NCBI RefSeq assembly: GCF_001645185.1
Contig: NZ_LXTQ01000001.1
Coordinates: forward strand, 558,001-622,000
DNA: 64,000 bases
Source: Methylobacillus sp. MM3
GTDB taxonomy: Bacteria; Pseudomonadota; Gammaproteobacteria; Burkholderiales; Methylophilaceae
Direction: 5' to 3'
Shown: in pieces, positions 20,417-28,902 of the stretch
Layout: every line of letters starts with the position of its first letter
Numbering within the stretch: the stretch's first letter is position 1
Program-made: the position numbers and the translations under genes
The notes under the pieces: generated by a model
What the model saw: the letters and a program-made list of their open reading frames with translations, nothing else
Told to the model about the DNA's origin: nothing
The model's database searches: none

Positions 20417-20781
20417 TCATCGAGGACAACGTCCAGAACATGAAGCTCGCCGCTTTTCTGCTGAACAGCGCGGGGCATACGGTGATGCAGGCCAGTCATG
20501 CGCTGGGCGGCATTGCAATTGCGCAGCAACAGCACCCCGACCTGATCCTGATGGACATCCAGCTGCCGGACATGGACGGGCTGGCCGCGACCCGGATACT
20601 GAAAAGCGATCCGGCGACCCGCGACATCAAGATTTATGCGCTGACCGCCTTCGCGATGAAAGGCGACGAGGAAAAAATCTATGCAGCGGGCTGCGATGGC
20701 TATATCGCCAAGCCTATCCGTTACCAGTCCTTTCTGAGCACGGTGATATCCGCGATTTCGGGTAATCCTACAACCCAATAA
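20401..20781 (+). CDS. Single-domain response regulator (DivK/CheY-like)
   Basis: A 126-residue receiver with no output domain. Acidic pocket IEDN near residue 6, phospho-acceptor Asp in LMDIQLPDMDG (about 53), conserved Thr in ALTAF and Lys in IAKP. The sequence style (IQLPDMDGLAATR) is closer to DivK-type receivers that relay between hybrid kinases than to motor-binding CheY. Overlaps the kinase gene, implying co-translation and a role as its partner. Confidence 0.9.
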   Translation: MAKILIIEDNVQNMKLAAFLLNSAGHTVMQASHALGGIAIAQQQHPDLILMDIQLPDMDGLAATRILKSDPATRDIKIYALTAFAMKGDEEKIYAAGCDGYIAKPIRYQSFLSTVISAISGNPTTQ

Positions 20782-20799
20782 TTATATTTAGTGACCAAA

Positions 20800-23631
20800 A
20801 TGAGCAATCTTGACGACATAGTTGCAACTGCCGAAAAGCTGGCAAGCGGCGATCTCCGGGCACGCACCGGGATCGAGGATGACGGCAGCGTCACCGGACG
20901 CCTGGCTGCCGCCATCGATAGCCTGGCGGACGGTTTCCTGGCTCATCGCCGCCACATCGAACAACTGACCCGGCAGCACCGGCGCAGCCTGCGCGCGCAC
21001 CATATCCTGAGCGCAAGCAACCGCGCATTGCTGCGCTCGGCCGATGAGGCAAGCGAGTTGCAGGAGGTCACCCGGCTGATCGTGGAAGTCGGCAATTATC
21101 CATTCACCTGGATAGGCTACGCCGAGCACGATGAAAAACAGACCATACGGCCCATGGCGCACCACGGGATGCCGGGCAATCATTTATACGAGACAGAACT
21201 GACCTGGGCCGACAGGGACGGCGGCATGGGCGTTGCCGGTACCGCAATACGCAGCGGCAACCCGGTGCTCATCCGCGATGCGCCCAATGATCCTCGCATG
21301 GCGCCATGGCATGCCCATGCAAAAACATATGGACTGACCTCGGTGCTGGGGCTTCCGCTGTATTTCGGGAATCAGGTATCCGGCGTACTCGTGGTGTGGG
21401 CCGCGGAGCCCGACGCATTCGACAAAGAGGAAATCAAGCTTCTGATGGAAACGGTGGACGACCTGACCTTCTCCATCGAAACCATGCGTGCACGGGTGCA
21501 TCAGCGCGAGGTTGAAGAAGCCTTCCGGCATGTCAGTCACCAGAAGGCACTGATACTGGAGTCGGCGGCCGAGGGCATCTACGTGGTCGATGCTCTTGGC
21601 GTCATCAATTTCGTCAACCCTGCCGCCAATACCATGCTGGGCTATGCGCCCAACGAGCTGCTCGGACGCAATGCCCACGACGCGGTGCATTATGCCTTGC
21701 CCAACGGCGATCCCTACCCGCGGGAGTCGTGCCCCATATCCGCTGCGACTGCCGTAGGGGCGACCGTGCAGCGCGTTCAGGACACATTCTGGCGCAAGGA
21801 CGGCACAGCGGTGCAGGTCGAAGTCTCCAGCACGCCCATTTTCGAAGATGAAATACTCCACGGCGCGGTCATCATGGTGACCGACATCAGCGAGCGGGCT
21901 CGCTACATGGCGCAGCTCGAACGCAAGTCGAATTTCGACGACCTGACCGGGCTACCGAACCGTAACCTGCTGAACGACCGCCTGGCGCAAGCCATCGACC
22001 GCGCCCGTCAGGGAAAAAGCATGCTGGCGATTCTCGTCATCAATCTCAATCACTTCCGCAACATCATCGACAGCCTGGGCCACAGCACCGGCGACCTCGT
22101 GCTTCAGGCGGTCGGCAAAACCCTGCACGCGCTGGAAGGCGAAACGGACACCCTGGCAAGGACCGGCGGCGACGAATTCGTCTGGGTCATCGAAGTGGAA
22201 CAGGAAGAGCAGGCCGCCGTGGCCGCTCGCGGTGCCCTCGAAGCATTGGCACAAGCGATGCTTATCGGCGAACGGGAAGTTTTTCTGACTGCCAGTATCG
22301 GCATCGGTATTTTCCCGCGTGATGGAGAAGACATCGACACGCTACTGAAAAATGCGACCACGGCCATGCATCGTGCAAAAAAAACGGAGGATCACCGCTT
22401 CAGCTTTTACGCGACCGAAATGAATGCCCGCTCGCTGGAACGCCTCGATCTCGAAAACGCATTGCGACGCGCATTGGAAAACGACGAGCTGATGCTCTAC
22501 TACCAACCGCAACTCAGTCTGCACACCGGCGAAATCTATGGCGCTGAAGCCCTGTTGCGCTGGCAGCACCCCCAGCGCGGCATGGTATCGCCGGCCGAAT
22601 TCATTCCCATCGCCGAAGCTTCCGGCATCATCGTGCCGCTCGGGGATTGGGTGCTGCGCACGGCATGCCGCCAGAACAAGGCATGGCAGAACGCCGGATT
22701 GCGCAACATTTGCGTCGCGGTCAACATGTCCGCGCGCCAACTCGACGCCCAGGATATTGCCGGCCTTGCCGCAAGCGTATTGCAGGAATCCGGACTGGAC
22801 CCTGCCTATCTTGAGCTGGAGTTGACCGAAAGCATGATCATGTCCGATCCCGATGCTTTCATCGAGGCCACGCGCAAGCTGAAGGACATGGGCATATTCC
22901 TTTCCGTCGACGATTTCGGCACCGGGTATTCCTCGCTCAACTATCTCAAGCGCTTCTCCATCGACCGGCTGAAAATCGATCAGTCCTTCGTGCGCGACAT
23001 CACCTACGACCCCAATGCCGCCGCAATCACGATGGCCATCATCGCGCTTGCCAAGAGCCTCAAGATGTTGACGATAGCCGAAGGCGTGGAAACCACCGCC
23101 CAGCTCAATTTCCTCAAAAACCGCGGATGCGACGAAATGCAGGGTTACTACTTCAGCCGCCCGATTCCCGCCAGGGAATTCGAATCGCTACTCGCCAAAG
23201 AGCACAAGCTGGTGTTTCCCGAGACTCACCATAAACCGCAGAACACAATATTGCTGGTAGATGACGAGCCTTCGATACTATCCGCACTCAAACGGCTGCT
23301 GCGGCGCGAAGGCTACACCATCCTCACCGCGGAAAGCGGCATGGAAGGCCTGAACCTGCTGGCTGGCAACGAAGTCGGCGTGGTCATTTCCGACGCGCGA
23401 ATGACGCCGACCAACGGGCCGGATTTTCTCGCGAAAGTCCGCGAAATGTATCCCGATACGATACGCATCATTCTCTCTGGCTACACCGATCTTCAGGCGA
23501 TCACCGAAGCCGTGAACAGGAGCGAAATCTATAAATTTCTCACCAAGCCCTGGGATGACGAACATCTTCTTCAAACAATACACACTGCATTTCGCCACCA
23601 CGAAAACCAGCGGCAAAAAAGTAAGAACTGA
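20800..23631 (+). CDS. GAF-PAS-GGDEF-EAL protein with C-terminal receiver
   Basis: About 943 residues. A short HAMP-like start (about 5-45), GAF domain (about 65-230), PAS domain (about 248-370), GGDEF domain with an intact RTGGDEF site, EAL domain with EALLRW, ELTES, DDFGTGYSSL and AEGVET all intact, and a receiver at the C-terminus (about 810-930; ISDARMTPTNG). The product-binding I-site Arg is missing (GETD where RxxD is expected). It probably makes and/or breaks c-di-GMP under control of its receiver. ATG at 20800 preferred over GTG at 20791; neither has a good ribosome site. Confidence 0.92.
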   Translation: MSNLDDIVATAEKLASGDLRARTGIEDDGSVTGRLAAAIDSLADGFLAHRRHIEQLTRQHRRSLRAHHILSASNRALLRSADEASELQEVTRLIVEVGNYPFTWIGYAEHDEKQTIRPMAHHGMPGNHLYETELTWADRDGGMGVAGTAIRSGNPVLIRDAPNDPRMAPWHAHAKTYGLTSVLGLPLYFGNQVSGVLVVWAAEPDAFDKEEIKLLMETVDDLTFSIETMRARVHQREVEEAFRHVSHQKALILESAAEGIYVVDALGVINFVNPAANTMLGYAPNELLGRNAHDAVHYALPNGDPYPRESCPISAATAVGATVQRVQDTFWRKDGTAVQVEVSSTPIFEDEILHGAVIMVTDISERARYMAQLERKSNFDDLTGLPNRNLLNDRLAQAIDRARQGKSMLAILVINLNHFRNIIDSLGHSTGDLVLQAVGKTLHALEGETDTLARTGGDEFVWVIEVEQEEQAAVAARGALEALAQAMLIGEREVFLTASIGIGIFPRDGEDIDTLLKNATTAMHRAKKTEDHRFSFYATEMNARSLERLDLENALRRALENDELMLYYQPQLSLHTGEIYGAEALLRWQHPQRGMVSPAEFIPIAEASGIIVPLGDWVLRTACRQNKAWQNAGLRNICVAVNMSARQLDAQDIAGLAASVLQESGLDPAYLELELTESMIMSDPDAFIEATRKLKDMGIFLSVDDFGTGYSSLNYLKRFSIDRLKIDQSFVRDITYDPNAAAITMAIIALAKSLKMLTIAEGVETTAQLNFLKNRGCDEMQGYYFSRPIPAREFESLLAKEHKLVFPETHHKPQNTILLVDDEPSILSALKRLLRREGYTILTAESGMEGLNLLAGNEVGVVISDARMTPTNGPDFLAKVREMYPDTIRIILSGYTDLQAITEAVNRSEIYKFLTKPWDDEHLLQTIHTAFRHHENQRQKSKN

Positions 23632-23648
23632 GCACCAAGGGGATTGAG

Positions 23649-24068
23649 ATGGAGAACTACATCGCCAGGATACTGATTGTTGACGACGATGCACGCAATG
23701 TCAGAGTGCTGGAGGCCATGCTGCACGCCGACGGACATGCCACACTCACCGCCGGCAACGGACTGCAGGCGTTGCAAATCGCAACCAGGGAAACTCCGGA
23801 CATGATCTTGCTCGATGTGATGATGCCGGACATGAATGGCTTCGAAGTCGTGGAAAAACTCAAGGGGCACGCGGCTACTCGGAATATCCCCATCGTCATG
23901 ATCACCGCGCTCGACGATCGCGAATCACGGCTGTATGCCCTTCAGGCCGGTGCGGACGAATTCATATCCAAACCTGTCGACCGCACCGAACTCTCGGCGC
24001 GGGTAAAAAGCATCCTTGCGCTGTATCAATACCATCGGCAAAAGGAAAGCGATACCGACAAGCAATAG
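23649..24068 (+). CDS. Single-domain response regulator
   Basis: A 139-residue receiver. Acidic pocket VDDD near residue 10, phospho-acceptor in LLDVMMPDMNG (about 57), Thr in MITALDD, Lys in ISKPVD. No output domain. The KPVDRTELSARVKSILAL end resembles receivers that precede cyclase or phosphodiesterase domains (PleD/RpfG style), here without one. An AAGGGGATTGAG ribosome site precedes the ATG. It is the last gene of the chemosensory cluster. Confidence 0.88.
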   Translation: MENYIARILIVDDDARNVRVLEAMLHADGHATLTAGNGLQALQIATRETPDMILLDVMMPDMNGFEVVEKLKGHAATRNIPIVMITALDDRESRLYALQAGADEFISKPVDRTELSARVKSILALYQYHRQKESDTDKQ

Positions 24069-24110
24069 GCCATCATTCATGTCTGAATTTGACGCGATCC
24101 AGGTCGCATT

Positions 24111-24323
24111 GCTTTTGAGTAATATCGCATCGGTCGTTCCCTACTGAAATAGGCTCTAAGCTATAATCCCGAGGGTCCGTTTCACAAGAATAGATAAGAT
24201 GCGTTTGAACTCAACCGGGATAGCTGTTCTTGACTGCACATCCGTCTGCCGCAACAACCCACTTAAAACCTGCGCCACGCCTCGCCCGGTCGGGAAGTGC
24301 GCCGAATTTCCGGTAACTTAGCC
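24111..24323 (+). promoter_or_regulatory. Long leader of surE with strong -10 box; possible small RNA
   Basis: This 213-base gap holds a perfect TATAAT at 24162-24167, with no convincing -35 at normal spacing, so transcription would begin near 24174 and leave a leader of about 150 bases before surE. Just ahead of surE is a structured segment: GCGCCAC (24272-24278) pairs with GTGCGC (24297-24302), and CCCG/CGGG lies inside the loop. A CTTAAAACCTGCG stretch (24262-24274) looks like part of 6S RNA, but the genomic setting is wrong for 6S and I did not find its closing stem. No tRNA fold was found. Confidence 0.35.
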
Positions 24324-25067
24324 ATGCGCATCCTGCTTTCCAACGACGACGGTTACTTTGCTCCCGGCCTCGCCCTGCTGGCGAAAACCCTGGCGCCGCT
24401 CGCCGAAATCACCGTCGTGGCTCCAGAGCGCAACCGCAGCGGCGCCAGCAACTCCCTGACGCTGGACAGGCCGCTTTCCGTGCGCCGCGCCGCCAACGGT
24501 TTCTTTTTCGTCAACGGTACGCCCACCGACTGCGTGCACCTGGCCGTTACCGGCCTGCTCGACAACCTGCCTGACATGGTGATTTCCGGCATCAATGACG
24601 GCGCCAACATGGGCGACGACACCATTTACTCCGGCACCGTCGCTGCGGCAATGGAAGGCTACCTGCTCGGGCTCCCGTCGATTGCCGTATCGATGGCCAG
24701 GCACGCGCCGCAGCATTTCGACACTGCCGCGCGCGTGGTATTCGAGATGGTCAAGCGCTTCCAGGAAAACACCTTTCCACCGCCTGTATTGCTGAACATG
24801 AATGTTCCCGATATCCCATACGAGCAGCTCAAGGGCTTGAAAGTCGTGCGCCTGGGCAAGCGCCACAAGGCCGAGCCGGTGATCAAATGGGTCACCCCCC
24901 GCAACGAAACCGTCTACTGGGTCGGCGCCGCCGGTTCAGCGCAGGATGCCGGCGAAGGGACCGATTTCCATGCCGTCGAGCATGGCATGGTGGCCGTCAC
25001 ACCGCTGCAGATCGATCTCACGCAATACGCGCAACTCGATGCGCTCAATTCCTGGCTGGGCCTATGA
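24324..25067 (+). CDS. surE: 5'/3'-nucleotidase SurE
   Basis: A 247-residue cytosolic phosphatase that dephosphorylates nucleoside monophosphates and is linked to stationary-phase survival. The start was moved to the ATG giving the family's invariant [10 protein letters not shown]; the metal ligands lie in NDDG (8-9), the conserved Ser/Asn in [10 protein letters not shown] (about 37-46) and SGINDGAN (about 90-97), with [11 protein letters not shown] following. It overlaps pcm by 4 bases (ATGA) in the classic surE-pcm-nlpD order. Confidence 0.96.
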   Translation: MRILLSNDDGYFAPGLALLAKTLAPLAEITVVAPERNRSGASNSLTLDRPLSVRRAANGFFFVNGTPTDCVHLAVTGLLDNLPDMVISGINDGANMGDDTIYSGTVAAAMEGYLLGLPSIAVSMARHAPQHFDTAARVVFEMVKRFQENTFPPPVLLNMNVPDIPYEQLKGLKVVRLGKRHKAEPVIKWVTPRNETVYWVGAAGSAQDAGEGTDFHAVEHGMVAVTPLQIDLTQYAQLDALNSWLGL

Positions 25068-25720
25068 GTTCCACCATGCACGGCATCGGCATGACCTCGC
25101 AGCGCACGCGCGACCGCATGGTCCAGCGCCTGCGGGAGCAAGGCATCAAGGACGAAGTGGTGCTGGGCGCGATGAACGCGATCCCGCGCCACATTTTTGT
25201 CGACGAGGCGCTGTCGATACGCGCCTATGAAGATGTTTCGCTGCCCATCGGCTACGGCCAGACTATTTCGCAACCCTACATCGTGGCGCGCATGACGGAA
25301 ATCCTGCGCAGCGGAAACCCCTTGGGCCGCGTGCTGGAAATCGGCACCGGCTGCGGTTACCAGACCGCCGTGCTGTCTCGCGTGGCACAGGAAATCTATT
25401 CGGTCGAGCGCATCAGCCCGCTGCTGATGAAGGCCCGCAACAATCTGCGCGAACTGCGCACGCGCAACGTCAAGGTGAAGCACGCCGACGGCCATTACGG
25501 GCTGCCCGATCTGGCGCCGTTCGACGGCATCATGGTCACCGCAGGTGCGACGCACATTCCCAACGAGCTGTTGCAGCAGATGACCGTGGGCGGCCGCATG
25601 GTCATACCAGTCGGCACGCAAGAGCAAACGCTGGTGTTGGTCGAACGTCTGCCGGAGGAATTCCGCCAGACCAAGCTGGAAGCGGTCAAGTTCGTACCGC
25701 TCCTCGGAGGAACAAGTTGA
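25064..25720 (+). CDS. pcm: Protein-L-isoaspartate O-methyltransferase
   Basis: A 218-residue SAM-dependent enzyme that repairs isoaspartyl residues in aged proteins. Visible are RHIFVDEAL, the active-site [19 protein letters not shown] region (about 60-78), SAM motif [17 protein letters not shown] (about 88-103) and the post-motif GGRMVIPVG. The ATG at 25064 overlaps the surE stop and fits the family start; the longer upstream frame is read through surE in another frame. Confidence 0.96.
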   Translation: MSSTMHGIGMTSQRTRDRMVQRLREQGIKDEVVLGAMNAIPRHIFVDEALSIRAYEDVSLPIGYGQTISQPYIVARMTEILRSGNPLGRVLEIGTGCGYQTAVLSRVAQEIYSVERISPLLMKARNNLRELRTRNVKVKHADGHYGLPDLAPFDGIMVTAGATHIPNELLQQMTVGGRMVIPVGTQEQTLVLVERLPEEFRQTKLEAVKFVPLLGGTS

Positions 25721-26748
25721 AGCATTATTTCTGGATAGCTCTCCTGTTGCTGGCCGGCTGCGCAACAGACTATCAGGCTCCCGTGATCGAACGCGGCCCG
25801 ACCGCTCCCAAGAAAACCGTCAAGCCTGCCCCGCCCGTCGCCAAGAAAACAGCTCCTGCCGAAAAGGACTGGCGTCCCGACAGCTACACCGTAAAAAAAG
25901 GCGATACACTCTATAGCATCGGGCTGGAATTTGGTTTCGACAACAAGGAAATCGCTCAGTGGAACAATATCCAGCCGCCTTACACGATTTATATCGGGCA
26001 ACAGCTCCGGCTGAAGGATCCCAGGGCAACGGCAAGCGCACCCGCCGCGCCTGCCGATAGCGACGTTGCCGTTGCCACACCGCTCAAACTCGAACCTGCG
26101 CCTACCGCGAAGCCCCTCGACGGCAAACCCATTGATGTCGCACCGGTCCAGCCGGACGCGATTCCCCTGCTGACTGAACCCAAGGCGCTGAAAGAACCCT
26201 ACAGCGCCAAGGCACTGACCGTCGAGCCCGCACAAAAACCCGCTGTAACCGCCATCAAGCCTGTTCCCCCAACGGACAAACCCGCAGCAACAGCCGAGAA
26301 ACCCGCCGCGGCCGAAACGCCCAAACCGGCGGAACTAGCTACCGAGAAACCCGCCATGCCGGCCGACGATGAAGCGCTCGAATGGTCCTGGCCCGCCAAA
26401 GGCAAGATACTGGCCGGTTTTAATGACAGCGGCAGCTCGAAGGGCATGGACATCGCCGGGGATCAAGGTCAGCCTGTCCATGCCGCAGCACCGGGCAAGG
26501 TGGTATACAGCGGAACAGGCTTACGTGGTTATGGCAAACTGATCATCATCAAACACAACAAGACCTATCTCTCGGCCTATGCCCATAACAGCCAGTTGCT
26601 GGTCAAGGAAGGTCAATTGGTGACCAAGGGTCAGAAGATCGCCGAAATGGGCAATTCCGACACCGATCGCGTCAAGCTGCATTTCGAGATTCGCAAGCTG
26701 GGCAAGCCGGTAGATCCGGCAAAGTATCTACCGGAAAGTTCGGATTAA
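25717..26748 (+). CDS. nlpD: NlpD-like lipoprotein with LysM and LytM domains
   Basis: A 343-residue lipoprotein: signal peptide with lipobox LLAGC (Cys about 15), LysM domain about 53-97 ([18 protein letters not shown]) that binds peptidoglycan, a Pro/Ala/Lys-rich linker about 100-215, and a C-terminal LytM/M23 domain about 225-340. Catalytic zinc ligands are degenerate (KGMDIAG lacks the His of HxxxD; AYAHN), as in NlpD, which activates amidases at the division septum instead of cutting itself. Start is TTG with a CGGAGGAACAAG site, overlapping pcm by 4 bases. Confidence 0.92.
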   Translation: MKHYFWIALLLLAGCATDYQAPVIERGPTAPKKTVKPAPPVAKKTAPAEKDWRPDSYTVKKGDTLYSIGLEFGFDNKEIAQWNNIQPPYTIYIGQQLRLKDPRATASAPAAPADSDVAVATPLKLEPAPTAKPLDGKPIDVAPVQPDAIPLLTEPKALKEPYSAKALTVEPAQKPAVTAIKPVPPTDKPAATAEKPAAAETPKPAELATEKPAMPADDEALEWSWPAKGKILAGFNDSGSSKGMDIAGDQGQPVHAAAPGKVVYSGTGLRGYGKLIIIKHNKTYLSAYAHNSQLLVKEGQLVTKGQKIAEMGNSDTDRVKLHFEIRKLGKPVDPAKYLPESSD

Positions 26749-26773
26749 TATCGTCACTCTGGAGGATGATCCA

Positions 26774-27142
26774 ATGGCAAAACCGCTTCCTGGAAAGAAA
26801 GAAAAGGTCTCGACCGAAAAGCCGGAATCGCTGCTATCGGTCATCAAGGCCGGTGCGCAGTTTGTGTTGATGGTGTTCGGTATTGTCGGTCTCGCCATCC
26901 TCATCTTTTCGGGAGACGGCCTGCTGGCGACGATGGGCGGAAAACTGCTCGACCTGGACTCCAGGGCAATCGTAGGCATCGCACTGGCACTTGTGGCGTT
27001 TTACGTGGCGAAAATATGGTTCGAGAAAACGTTCGGCAAGAGTTCCGCGGCGGTTGCCGGAAGCCTTGCAATGTATTTGATGATGGCAGTCGGCGCTTTT
27101 TTCCTCTACAGGCTGCTCACCACCGGCTCCCTTACCGGCTGA
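26774..27142 (+). CDS. Small inner membrane protein, unknown
   Basis: A 122-residue protein: a basic, polar first 22 residues, then three hydrophobic stretches (about 28-46, 62-80, 92-112). A CTGGAGGATGATCC ribosome site precedes the ATG. It occupies the place where rpoS usually follows nlpD. I do not recognise a family; a role in the envelope is only suggested by the neighbours. Confidence 0.75.
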   Translation: MAKPLPGKKEKVSTEKPESLLSVIKAGAQFVLMVFGIVGLAILIFSGDGLLATMGGKLLDLDSRAIVGIALALVAFYVAKIWFEKTFGKSSAAVAGSLAMYLMMAVGAFFLYRLLTTGSLTG

Positions 27143-27154
27143 CGCCGGGAAAGG

Positions 27155-27179
27155 AGGGAGTGCGAAAGACGCACCCCCC
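27155..27179. terminator. Hairpin between convergent genes
   Basis: GTGCG (27160-27164) pairs with CGCAC (27170-27174) around an AAAGA loop, extended by GGG/CCC across an A-C mismatch. It lies between the ends of two convergent genes. There is no clear T-run on either strand, so termination strength is doubtful. Confidence 0.4.
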
Positions 27180-27185
27180 GAACGC

Positions 27186-27551
27186 TCAGCCCTTTTGCTG
27201 ACCGGCGTAGTATTCGTGCACAGTCGACATATCGTAATCGCGCGCCCACTTGATGATTTCCTCCAACGCCGGCGCACCCAGCTCGCCCACCTGCGCCAGC
27301 AGTCCCGCCTGTTCGCGCACGACCAGGATGCCGGGAATCTTTTCGACATTGAAGTATTCGGCGATTTCGTTGTCAGTTTCGGTATTCACCATGCCGAACA
27401 CGATGTCCGGGTGATTTTCAGCCACTTGCTTGAACGTCTCGCTGAAGGTCAGGCAGGGGTCGCACCACGGCGCCCAGAAGTCGACGATGACGAGCTCGTT
27501 CTTTTCGATGGTTTCCTTGAAATTGGCTTTGGTGAGTTCGACGACGGCCAT
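27186..27551 (-). CDS. Thioredoxin-like protein with CDPC active site
   Basis: A 121-residue cytosolic thioredoxin fold: VIVDFWAPWCDPCL (about 21-34) carries the redox CxxC as C-D-P-C rather than the C-G-P-C of thioredoxin 1, and the cis-Pro segment is KIPGILVV (about 71-78). The changed dipeptide should shift the redox potential. It reduces or isomerises protein disulphides or serves a specific partner; which one is not visible. It follows the nitroreductase gene at 40 bases on the same strand. Confidence 0.9.
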   Translation of the reverse strand: MAVVELTKANFKETIEKNELVIVDFWAPWCDPCLTFSETFKQVAENHPDIVFGMVNTETDNEIAEYFNVEKIPGILVVREQAGLLAQVGELGAPALEEIIKWARDYDMSTVHEYYAGQQKG

Positions 27552-27592
27552 GATGCTAATCCCGGATATCAGTAGTTAAAAGAGCCATTCTA

Positions 27593-28192
27593 TCAGATGA
27601 TGGGCTTGTCCCATGCCCCTGCAAAAAACAGCTCGCCCAGCTCCCGACGCTTGCGCGGCGCAGTCTCGCGCTCACGCACTTCCGGGCTGAATGTGGCCGG
27701 ATCGGCCGGGAAACCGACCGCGACCATCGCCATCGGAATGTAGCGCTCCGGCACGTTGAAAATGGCTCGCGCCTTGTCCGCATCGAACCCGCCCATCTGG
27801 TGCGCCATCATGCCCATGGCCTCGGCCTGTAGACAAAGATTCTCGGCCGCCGCGCCGGTGTCATGCTGCCCCCAGCGGTTCGGCTGGCCGTTGTGGTTGA
27901 ACAAGGTATCGGCCGTGGTCAGCAGCAGCAGCGGCGCATCCTTGACCCAAACTTGATTGCCTGGCGCAAGACAATCGAAAGCTTGTTGCCATGCCGCCAT
28001 ATCCGTACTCTTGTTCCACACCAGAAAGCGCCACGGCTGATCCCCATAGCAGGAGGGTGCCCAGCGCGCAGCTTCGAGCAGCGTGATGACCTGGTCGTGA
28101 TCCACCGGTTTGGCGGCATCGAAAGCGCGGCCGCTCCAGCGGGAGGCGAGCAGTTCGTGGATGGGCATGCGGGTGATGGCAGGTTTCTTCAT
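27593..28192 (-). CDS. Nitroreductase family FMN oxidoreductase
   Basis: A 199-residue flavoenzyme. N-terminal SRWSGRAFD (about 15-23) and ARWAPSCYGDQPWRF (about 43-57) form the FMN site, as in nitroreductases that resemble NfnB/YdjA; the usual NxQPW is here GDQPW. It uses NAD(P)H to reduce nitro compounds, quinones or flavins. The ATG at 28192 has an AAAGGAAA site; the upstream TTG at 28213 is less likely. Confidence 0.9.
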   Translation of the reverse strand: MKKPAITRMPIHELLASRWSGRAFDAAKPVDHDQVITLLEAARWAPSCYGDQPWRFLVWNKSTDMAAWQQAFDCLAPGNQVWVKDAPLLLLTTADTLFNHNGQPNRWGQHDTGAAAENLCLQAEAMGMMAHQMGGFDADKARAIFNVPERYIPMAMVAVGFPADPATFSPEVRERETAPRKRRELGELFFAGAWDKPII

Positions 28193-28253
28193 GCAGATGT
28201 TTTCCTTTAGCAAATTCTTGTTGCATCGGTTTCGGTTTATTCTTGCGCCCCAT

Positions 28254-28277
28254 CGTAGCGCAGGCGTCCCGCCTGCA
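28254..28277. repeat. REP-like palindromic repeat, copy 1 (partial)
   Basis: CGTAGCGCAGGCGTCCCGCC followed by TGC: GCAGGCG pairs with CGCCTGC across TCC/C. The same core, CGTAGCGCAGGCG, recurs at 40316-40344. It lies in the gap between the mocA-like and nitroreductase genes. Confidence 0.55.
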
Positions 28278-28292
28278 ACAACTCAAGCAGCA

Positions 28293-28898
28293 TTACGGGC
28301 CGACCAAATCTTCCGGCCTATCGATATCGGTCAGGACTCCCCGATCCGTCGTGTCGATGCGATGCAGCAAACCGGCATCGCGTTTCAGCACGTCACGCGC
28401 GCCCGTATCGCCTTGCAGGGTGAGCAACGCATTCCGATAGCTCGCGGCAAAGCCCACCGGATGGCCACGCTGTTCATCGCAATACGGGGCAGCCAGAAGC
28501 GCACCCGATGCAACCGCATCGCGCACTGCAGCAATTGCGGTTGTCGGCATGCGGGGCATATCGGCAAGGCCAATCACCCAGCCATCGGCATCGCGATTAT
28601 CCGCAACGCCGGCGGCAAGGCTGGCGGACATGCCGAGCCCCGAGTCCGGGCAAACGCGCCAATGAATGGCTGCGGCTTTTTCCAGCCCCAGCGCCTGCTC
28701 GACCTGCCGCCGAAGCTCGTCGCTGTCGGCACGGACAACCACCGTCAATTGCCGTGAAAACACGTCCAGCCAGGGCAACAGGCTGCGCGCAAGCAGCGGC
28801 ATAACTCCATCCCCGGCCTTAATCGGGTGCAACAGCTTGTCCGACCCGAAGCGTCGCGAAGCACCCGCCGCAAGCACGATGCCCGCGATTGCCTTCAC
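28293..28898 (-). CDS. MocA-like nucleotidyltransferase for molybdenum cofactor
   Basis: A 201-residue MobA/MocA-type GT-A fold enzyme. The nucleotide-binding start [20 protein letters not shown] (4-23) and LADMPRMP (about 111-118) are clear, with the [15 protein letters not shown] region typical of MocA, which attaches CMP to molybdopterin for xanthine dehydrogenase-family enzymes. It is last in the operon with xdhC and the two hydroxylase subunits, 4 bases after the large subunit, which supports a cofactor-maturation role. Confidence 0.88.
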   Translation of the reverse strand: MKAIAGIVLAAGASRRFGSDKLLHPIKAGDGVMPLLARSLLPWLDVFSRQLTVVVRADSDELRRQVEQALGLEKAAAIHWRVCPDSGLGMSASLAAGVADNRDADGWVIGLADMPRMPTTAIAAVRDAVASGALLAAPYCDEQRGHPVGFAASYRNALLTLQGDTGARDVLKRDAGLLHRIDTTDRGVLTDIDRPEDLVGP

Positions 28899-28902
28899 GC
28901 GT

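Noticed and set aside
24174-24304. 6S RNA in the surE leader
   Set aside because: Only a short CTTAAAACCTGCG match; no closing stem, no zapA/ygfA context. Kept only as a leader/possible small RNA.
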